A stretch of 64,000 nt of DNA from Fasciolopsis buskii (taxonomy: Eukaryota; Platyhelminthes; Trematoda; Plagiorchiida; Fasciolidae). This document shows positions 55,691-64,000 of this stretch, one piece after another (within the stretch, counting starts at the first letter, position 1; each line of letters begins with the position of its first letter). Under the pieces are notes generated by a model. That model did not search any database. It had not been told where the DNA came from and saw only the letters and a program-made list of their open reading frames with translations. Both the position numbers and the translations under genes were made by a program. The stretch is from NCBI GenBank assembly GCA_008360955.1, contig LUCM01001514.1, positions 307,877-371,876 on the forward strand. The letters are read 5' to 3'.

Positions 55691-58600
55691 AGTGTCAATT
55701 ACAACAATCAAAAAGTGAAACAGACTACTGCGGTAATAATATGATTTCAGATAACAACTCAAATTACCTCGTCAATCTACTAATCAATTTTAAATACAAC
55801 GAACAACAATAATAGAGAAAAGCAATCAGATTACTCATTGTTCAAACAAACGATTTATTTGAATAATAGCGACAATAGAAGAAGTTTGTGAACGCTGGGC
55901 TAATTAGACAACAGCTTTTCCTGGGCTTTAATTAACTTGGAAATGTTGAATAATAGTTGAATTTAGCCAATCAGTTTCATTTCAATCAAGGGATACGTGA
56001 GCGTGCTCAGACTATCGAACCTGGTACCTACCACAGAAGGCTGTACATCATAACCACTGAATTATGATATCGACCGATGGCAGAAGCGAGTTGGCCGTTT
56101 CGGTAACAGCCTCGTCGTGTATTCTGACTGTGTGTGTATGTGTGTGTGTGACAAAAGTGCAGGAACACAAACTGCACTGTGAATAAGCCAAAGATAAAAA
56201 ATATTCTGGGGACTTCGTAGGATTTTCCTCAGTGACATTTCAAGATTAAGCTAAAAAAACTCAGACCGAAATGAGAAACCACGAAATGAAGCTTGGAAAG
56301 TATAGCAATTCAATTTCAGAAGAACACCACTGCTGATTTAACTCGCACTTGCCTTGCCTGGCACCGAAAGTTACGCAGTGATGTCTGACTAACCGCCTAG
56401 TGTGAAATCGAGACAAGCCTGGTGCAAACTAATATCTGGCAGTCAGTCATTCAGCTATGATGCCAAGTGTTGTGTCGCACATCCCGCATGCAGACCAAAT
56501 CGGTTGCAAAGCTTTTTTTTGGAAATGAAACGCATAATTACCCAATTTCATATCTCAGTATATTTCGTTTCATAGCGTTACATCCCTAGGTTTATTTTGA
56601 AATGATATATGTACAATTAAGGCCGATCTGGTTAGAAAAATAAGTCTACTTCCAGGAATAAGCGTGCAACGCTCCACCGAAGTGAGTGAGATATCTCAAA
56701 TGCCATATTACCTAACATCAAACCATTTCGGGCGGCGATACTTGGCATTTGCACCGTAATCCAGGATTTTTTTCGGCAATATTGTAAAATTCCCCACATC
56801 TACGCATCATAACATTTCAGAAATTTACCCATTAGGGAGAATGAAGATGAGAAGCGTATTATTCGGATGCTCGGTTAATCTTATTGACGTGTGCATAACC
56901 AGTGGAAATGATTAAACGGATCTCCTTAAACTCACTTTTTAAAAAAACCGCACATTCCTGTCTCACTGTCAGCACACAGACATAAGTAAAATAAAAAATG
57001 TCCCGTCAGTGGATCACAATAAGAGGTACACAGAATAGGCGCAAATTTTCCAATTTCTTACTTCCAAACGCGTAATATCCTAAGAAAATGATAACGTATT
57101 CGACAAATCTGCTTTGTTTAACTGGGATTGAGTGACCATTTTAACTTCAGCAGAGCAGTTATAGCACATTAATTTATTCATGTAATTGTTCACTCTTCTC
57201 TGGGATTCCGTTCGTTTAGCAACTTGGAACATAATACTATTCTTGATTTTCTTGAAAGTTCACGACGAGAATTTGCAAGTCCATTCACATGTTAGTCATT
57301 AAATTCGAAATTCTAATATCGTGGCGCATGAGATGACCTGAAAATCAAGATGCTGGACTCCGTGTCAAGGTGACACAATTAAGAAATGAAGAATCTTGAA
57401 AACCCGTCGAGTAACAGTTTGCGTGAATATCGTATTTCTATCAACATTTTAGTTGCTTAGTAATAAACAAACTTGAATTTGCAACACTTTGCATTCTCAC
57501 TGCCTCCAGGTTGAAATTTGCTGATGCTATCAAAAATAGAAAATTTGGGAAAACATACAATGTATTGATATAAACGATAAAAACTTTCCCTCTCATAATA
57601 GGTGAACGATATTAAGTGCCTTTTATTTGTACTGTCAACAAAGAAATCAGACAGTGTTCATATGATGACTATTGCATGCGTTTCCACAAGATCTGTGATA
57701 AAATATTTCATAAAAGCCAACGGCATGAAGTGTCACTGACTAATCCACTACTACAAACAATTAAATGATTGAAAATAATGCACAACCTCCTACGGAATTC
57801 TGAATTTAACACTCATCCGTATGGATGGCAAAGCATTGTATGCGACTGTGAAGGTCAGTTGCAAACAACAGATTTCCCTACCATTTGTTATTGCCTGGCT
57901 CCGAGTGCAAGAATGACCGGCCGTCTAGTCGCAGTAATACGAAATGCAATCTCCACCGTATGCTGCACTTTGGATTAGTCATTTATTATCGGTGGGTTGA
58001 AAAAAACGTACAGCTCATCAAGCGTGGAAGCAAAACAATGGTATTACAATACTAGTGTGCAACGTCTGAAGATGCGTTGCAGCACCGATTATATACCAGC
58101 TCGTTCTAGTGTTATTAGCTGTTGTTATAACAGTTTTGACAATTCTATCCTACCATAATGGGAAAGAAGACGATTTGAATGAAAACAAGGATATCATATG
58201 CCTGCATGCAAATTTGTGTATGAAAACAAAATAAAGCAAATTGAACAATACAGTATAATTAAAACAAGTGTTACGATAACAAAACTCAGACTTCAAGGTT
58301 CAATACAACAGAATGACTTGGCGTTTCGCACAATAGTCCTAACCTGCCTAGACGCCGATATCACGATAGCAGTCACAAAGCAAAACATTCATTGATTCAA
58401 GTTTAAAATGGGTCTTTAAGAAGTTTAACGACAACGATTCATCTTAACATGGTGGTACACAAAGCGTGCCAAATCAACTTACAAAGCATTTCGCACTCTG
58501 TTTGAGTTTTTGACTAATCCCACAAAGCGGAACTGGAGGATGTGAATAAGTTTATTTTCAGTGATTCTTGCCAGTCGTACTGAGCGGATCCCTTTGATCC

Positions 58601-58782
58601 CAACCGGAAAACAAAATATGTTGCTAATTTGAACGTTTGCGATTCTGGACTGTGCCCAGAAAGCAAAAGCATTTAGTTCAACTCGACTTTCAGGCGTGGT
58701 TTGCGCCATTGCGGATGGTTTACATTCAAGGAATGCAAACGTTTTTTCCCGAGGCTTGCCTTCCATCGCATATGTGTGCCAG
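55691..58782. other. no firm gene; short TG microsatellite
   Basis: A (TG)n run with one interruption lies near 56128-56151. Plus frames at 57769-57978 (HPYGWQSIVCDCEGQLQTTD) and 58198-58395 look moderately protein-like but lack good splice sites. The remainder is AT-rich and empty. Confidence 0.4.
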
Positions 58783-59036
58783 ATTACGGTAGTACTACCG
58801 TGAACGAACCATTCAAAAATCTGCATCTGCTTGCTCCATCTAAAATCACGTTTTTAGACAAACAAAACAAGTATACACCAAAAAACAGAAACAACGTACT
58901 GGCAAGCTTCTCGCGTTTTTTTCGCCCGAAGTGCACCAATAAAGTAGGCCAAAACCCCAGTTTACAGTTCGACATTAATTTTGCAAATCGTCCAGCATTT
59001 CTGATGAGAATACAGTACCAGTATTCTAGTGACTGA
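58783..59036 (+). CDS. candidate terminal exon, function unknown
   Basis: Acceptor CATATGTGTGCCAG, two split-codon bases and 83 codons to TGA. The peptide includes NEPFKNLHLLAPSKITFLDK, RNNVLASFSRFFRPKCTNKV and DINFANRPAFLMRIQYQYSSD at the end. The frame is also open upstream to about 58701. A minus frame at 58479-58826 (115 codons) competes for the left part. No domain is recognised and no AATAAA appears close behind. Confidence 0.33.
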
Positions 59037-62000
59037 TGCAGCTGCAGCTCTCCTGCAGCTATTTTCTGGTCATTCGCAAATTTAGCGCGCGAGAAATAAC
59101 AAACCTTATGGAAACGAGCCATCTGACGAAGTCTTTAAAAATATTTCGTTCTAATCTGAATAACCGGTACGTCCCAGGATGACGATGTTGACAAAAATGG
59201 ATGGTAGTTATCACGTATATATGCAGAATATTTATTTATTACCTTTATACGTAAGCCAAGATAAAATTGTGAAACAATAGCAACTTATAAAATCAAAGTC
59301 CTCATTTTGTGCACAATCCGAAATGCAGACAAAACGAAACGAGAGGACAATCTTTGTCAGTATTAAGTTTGTAACATTGTCATAACTGGACTGGACGTTC
59401 GTTTCTCAAAGCGGTTGGCTATCAGCCTTGTCGAGGGTCACGAGAACGACAGTGCCGAAAATTCTGATCCGTCATCTAACGAAACGGAATGGAAAGCGAT
59501 GGCGTCTGTTTGTGTTTTCTGTGAATGACAAGAAATAATGAAAAGAAAAGACAATTAGGGAGAGACATTCTGATTTCGCGGGCAAACAAAAGCAATGACG
59601 TTCACAGTATTGAACTGTCCGGAAGCAATGTTTCGGAAAGTAACGTTAGCTTGTCAAGGTGGTCAAGCTCTTCTAAATGATTGCTTTTAGGGCAAACACA
59701 GTAAAGAGATTCGTTGAGGGCAGCGAAGTTGCAAAATCAACTATACATGAGTGATCAAAGCCTCATTCATGCATTGTAAGCAGTTACACACTTTGGCAAG
59801 AATAGTTCCAACCTTGTCGTAGACTTCCAGTAGTAAAGGTGGACGAAAGGCAACTCGTGCCACACAATGACCATTTGTGTAGAATAATTTCCAAATGATA
59901 AGGAAACCAAGGTACATTGTTTTAGTTAATGGTTTGTATTTGGAACCATGGTTAAAAATGCACCGTAAGGGTTACGGTCACTCATCAGTTGTCATTCGTT
60001 GACTTACCAGATGCCATCAAACTATCAAGACTACAGATCCCATCATTTTCTACATCTATACAATTACCAAGCACCGATGGCATGTATCCTTACCTTAAGA
60101 AGGCCAGTTGATCCGGAACGCTCGGCGTAAGTATGCAATCTGGGGGACATCCCTCAGTTACTCAATGGATGGTAACGTTCCAACCAGTGCACTCATTAAA
60201 TTAAGATACAGTCGTCCACCATTTTAAGAAGAACTCTTAAGTTTCTGTTTCAGCCAAGTTGGTGTGTGATCTACATCCGAGAATTCCAGTTGAACAGCAA
60301 CCAAATTCTTTATAAAAACAGATAACAAAAATATGTAGATGCGGCATTTCTAAATCTGACATTATCATCACTACATTTAGGCACCCATCAGCAAACATCA
60401 TACAAACGAAAATTGTCACCAACTAATCCAAAGATAAGTAATAATTGTTTACGGTGACTTGATTATTTACTTAAAAGCGATAGAACAGCAACCAGCGGGT
60501 TTGGCGAGCATCGCACTTATCAATATTGATAAACAGAGTAACACCGTGAATCCGGAATCAATGCAACATCAAACTGTGAAAATCTTCAAGTATTCCATCA
60601 CTTTTAGAAGTAATATAAAGTACGGTTTAAGGGAAGAATCCCCATGATCAAAAGACACTGTATTCGAGAATTATAGAGTAGCGCTTGCGTAAGAACCAGT
60701 TTATTGGTACTGCTTTCGAAGGAAGAAAATTGGAAGTGTAATGGAGGGTGGGCGAGTGTTTCAGAGTTTCGAAGTTTAGGGGAAAAAGAAGACTGAAAGA
60801 TAAAAGTGCGATACCTGGTAACGGAAACTTAGAAACGTTGACTAGCTGCGTGCGTCGACAAAGGGAACAAATAGATTGCAGGAAAAGAACATACCGAGAC
60901 TAGCTCCGAAGAACAGGAACCAAAATAGTGTCGGTAGGAAAGCATTAATGAACCAATCAATTGATGATGGGTTAGTGACTGTAAAGTTAAGGAAGGGTAG
61001 GCGATCAGTCCGATAGATCTTCGTGATATCAGGTCAAATAAAGAGACTTAGGTGGGCAAAATACGTTTAACCTGGTTGTTCAATCCATCCGGTTTATCCT
61101 TAGAACTATCTTTTGGTTCAAGTTAAATAGAAGGGCCTCAATATTGTTTCTTTGGCCCTTAACAGCTCCACGGAGACGAGAAGTGCACCTCTAGGGGACG
61201 GGAGGAGAATTCATTCAAATGCTTTCATATTACGTATCACCGCATCTAACCTCGTCTGCTCAGACAGTTTTGTATTCAGAAAAATTAAACAGGAAATCGA
61301 TGCCACGAAATTGCTGTTATTTTTAAATTGCTGGATAGCTCTGTAGCGAATTTGTGATTGCATGTCTCTTAACTGCTCATTTCCATTTAGGTCAGTATCC
61401 CGAAGTTCTACCGTATCATACGCTAAAGCTTTTCGTTTTGTCTTCTAATTTGTTCATCTGGTTAAATGAGTTTTGTAAGCTAGATGCAACTCAGGGAAAC
61501 TTAGCTGTTCCTTAAACTCTCAGATTATAAATCAGATACCAACAAAAGTACGGTTTGGCCGCCTTAGTTTTGCACTAAAACCTAACGATCCACAGATTAC
61601 TAATTTGGACAAGCTTCGAGAGAGAGGTGATGGTCCAATACTAAGCTAGTCCATCACGGGTCTGCGCAACTCTCCATCCTAGTCTCGAAATGCATGTAAT
61701 ATCCAGTGGTAATTAACCTGTTTCAGTCTACGGCATACTGCATCTAAGTTCTATGAATGCTCTTTGAAGTTATAAGGATTTTAGTTTTCCCATGGTTCAT
61801 ATGTTAATTAACTCCCCCTGTCTGCTGCATTTATTTCGCTGAAACATAGTAGCCAAACCCAGTACTGATGTGTAATGATCTCCACACATTTTACTATAAA
61901 TATATATTTATGTATGTAAAGACTGGTGCAAAACGATAGCTTTCACGGGTTGATTATGCTACATCCTTCACCGAAGGAGGAAACAGTCAGGGCCTGAATT

Positions 62001-64000
62001 GGTATTCATTGCTGAAAAATGCAAGCACTAAAACACGTTTCTGCAAGAGTAAAAGCTTTCGCTAACTACGAGTGTTTTTTAATTAGTGTTAATAGACTAC
62101 TGACAATTTTGGCCTACGAAAATTACTTGGTCAAAAAGGATGTGAACTATATAAGCCACGACTATAAAATAAATTATAATTATTGGTTTTAATGGTTTTG
62201 AAATTGGTGTGGTCGTAGCTTGTGTTGTTCCTGTCCATGAAGCTCGCGTCGCTCAGGTTTAGCTGTTAGGTGCCAAACACAACGAAGTGTTGCGGTGACA
62301 GCAACATCGTAAACCCAAACCCCACATCAAGGTTATCGACTAACGTACGGTAACAAGCAACCATGTTCCACAGGAAATACACGTGACTTATACACATTGT
62401 ATAGGCTGAACGAGAAGCAAAATCGAATCAATAAGCAACCGGTCACCTAACAATGTGAGGAGACTATTTGATATGTGGGGTAACACTTGGGTTGGGTTGG
62501 GCAACTAACTAGATCTTCAGTTAGTCTCGCACACGATGTTTGGAGTATGGCAGAAGTCCTTTAATATATTTCTTTCTAATGAATTATTTCCTGCAGCATT
62601 TTAAGATCAAACTCAGAAGAAAACATACTGAAAAGGGGAAACTGCAAGATCGGTCTCCGAGTGCGACATTATGATTGGTCCACGCTCATACCAACGGATC
62701 TGTGGCATTGCCCAGTGATCATCCAATATCTACTTTACAGTTCCTCAATTTAAATAATTTCTCTGAAATAAAACAGCACGGCAAATTGATGATCACCCGT
62801 AAAAAGTGTTTTTAAAGTAACCGTAGTGTTTTGCCCAAGAAAATTCGATTTCTCTTGCCTACTGAGGAAACGGCGAACCCCAAACTATTCCGTAACTGCG
62901 AAGTTCACAAACACTCATATCGATTGTATTACATGATAATTCGAGTTATGCCTGTTCTATCTGTCCGATGGTTGCCGTAACTTCGAACTGTCCAAGATCG
63001 ATAAACCTCTGCCAACTGGACATTCGTGCGGATTTTTCGAAAACAATGAAAAAATAGACAGTAACAATAAATATTTAGTCGGTTAGTGCAAAATACACAC
63101 TGAGAGCAATCACATGACCTCCTCACAGAAAACAAGAATCCGAATAACTCGATTTACTGTGAAAGTGAAAGTCTAGCGCAGTTCATATGCGTGACAAATG
63201 TTGGTGAGATTTGTCCAGCCATTAGACAACAATGTCTGACTGATTTGATCATGCTTATTTAGGATGTTTTAAACTTCCTGGAACAAATATTCTGCGATTT
63301 AAAAGATTTTGCTTAGCATGGATGAGATAGGGTAGTAAAAATATAACGCATTACGGGCTATGTCACAAGGACCCTATAATCCAATAGCTGGTTCCTACAA
63401 AATATAGAGAAATCGCGAGATCCTTTTGGCGGGTTACCCATCCATTAGAGCAGGAGAAAAGGTTAGCTTCATTTAACCAACGACAATGCGCCTAATTGCA
63501 AATTTCCATTTCACCTCACATTATTCACTGCCGTATCAAATGTGAACTAACTGACCGATGAATTTAAAAGATCAGACAACAATTGTGGGATGGAAATGTG
63601 ATTTATTTCAACATATACTGGCATACCTTAGTCAATTTTATTTCTAAATTCTCTAGGAAAACATGATTGATGGTAGCTACGGGGATCGATGCGATGCATT
63701 GAATCGCTCCGACTTGTATTGGTGGAGAAATACTTCAGTGAAGGTAAACCAGGTTAGGAGAATGAATATTTGAGGATTTTTGTTTTACCTATGCTCTTGC
63801 CTGGTTCCTAAGATTCGGATTATTTTGGGAAAAAAACTGGAAGACCTAATAGGTAAATGAACATAATTCCAGCAGGATAGAGAGGGAGCGTTGGGTGGAA
63901 GAGTAAAACACGCGACGAATGCACCATATCCCATAAAGTTGATCAAAGAAGGACGTTAAAGGCAACGCTGAACAAGCATCGCCTATAGTGAATGTTAATA
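59037..64000. other. no gene recognised
   Basis: Five kilobases of AT-rich sequence. Short frames at 60237-60422, 60459-60647, 61152-61346 and 62929-63135 have no motif or splice support. Purine-rich, slightly GC-richer sequence at 60720-60910 may be an old repeat, but I find no partner for it in the window. Confidence 0.5.

Noticed and set aside
1..64000. CRISPR arrays, bacterial operons, prophage or plasmid features
   Set aside because: No evenly spaced direct repeats, no ribosome-binding-site-led gene packing, and clear eukaryotic retroelements and splice signals instead.

Overview
The window reads as nuclear DNA of a digenean flatworm (trematode). It is AT-rich, shows no bacterial-style gene packing, and its open frames are mostly short and bounded by GT/AG splice signals. 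Its transposable elements are of types I know from trematodes: two decayed LINEs whose endonuclease/reverse-transcriptase peptides resemble a family abundant in liver and blood flukes, a Penelope-like element with a GIY-YIG endonuclease, and tRNA-derived short repeats. One of these short repeats carries a recognisable hammerhead-ribozyme fold, the architecture known from schistosome SM-alpha elements. I had no database, so every identity below is by eye.

Layout. 1-9.6 kb is rather GC-rich sequence with unassigned, probably decayed repeat ORFs and a (TTA)n-tailed repeat. 9.6-9.8 kb holds an exon-like ORF. 10.6-11.8 kb is a plus-strand LINE fragment. 11.97-14.79 kb is the best gene-like segment: a chain of nine plus-strand exons with compatible phases, several tiny introns (28-33 nt) and one in-frame stop. 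15.1-16.96 kb is a minus-strand LINE fragment. 17.1-17.6 kb is an ORF with a good acceptor. 19.57-19.69 kb is a tRNA-like short repeat, and 19.9-21.5 kb is the Penelope-like element on the minus strand. 24.6-26.9 kb has a 174-bp inverted repeat pair carrying an exon-like frame. Exon-like segments on the minus strand at 26.0, 26.8, 29.1-29.8, 34.2-34.6, 38.7-38.9 and 43.6-43.8 kb may belong to one long gene with kilobase introns; the last three join in phase. 30.47-31.06 kb is the fold-back pair of hammerhead-bearing SINEs, with a much older third copy at 39.05-39.2 kb. From 42.7 to 59.0 kb isolated plus-strand exon candidates occur, the best being the trio at 54.8-55.35 kb. The last 5 kb show nothing I can support.

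The elements are independent insertions around and inside host genes rather than a coordinated system. The most interesting object is the ribozyme-bearing SINE pair. Gene models are spliced by eye from frames, splice consensus and phase, so they are hypotheses. I recognise no named host gene.
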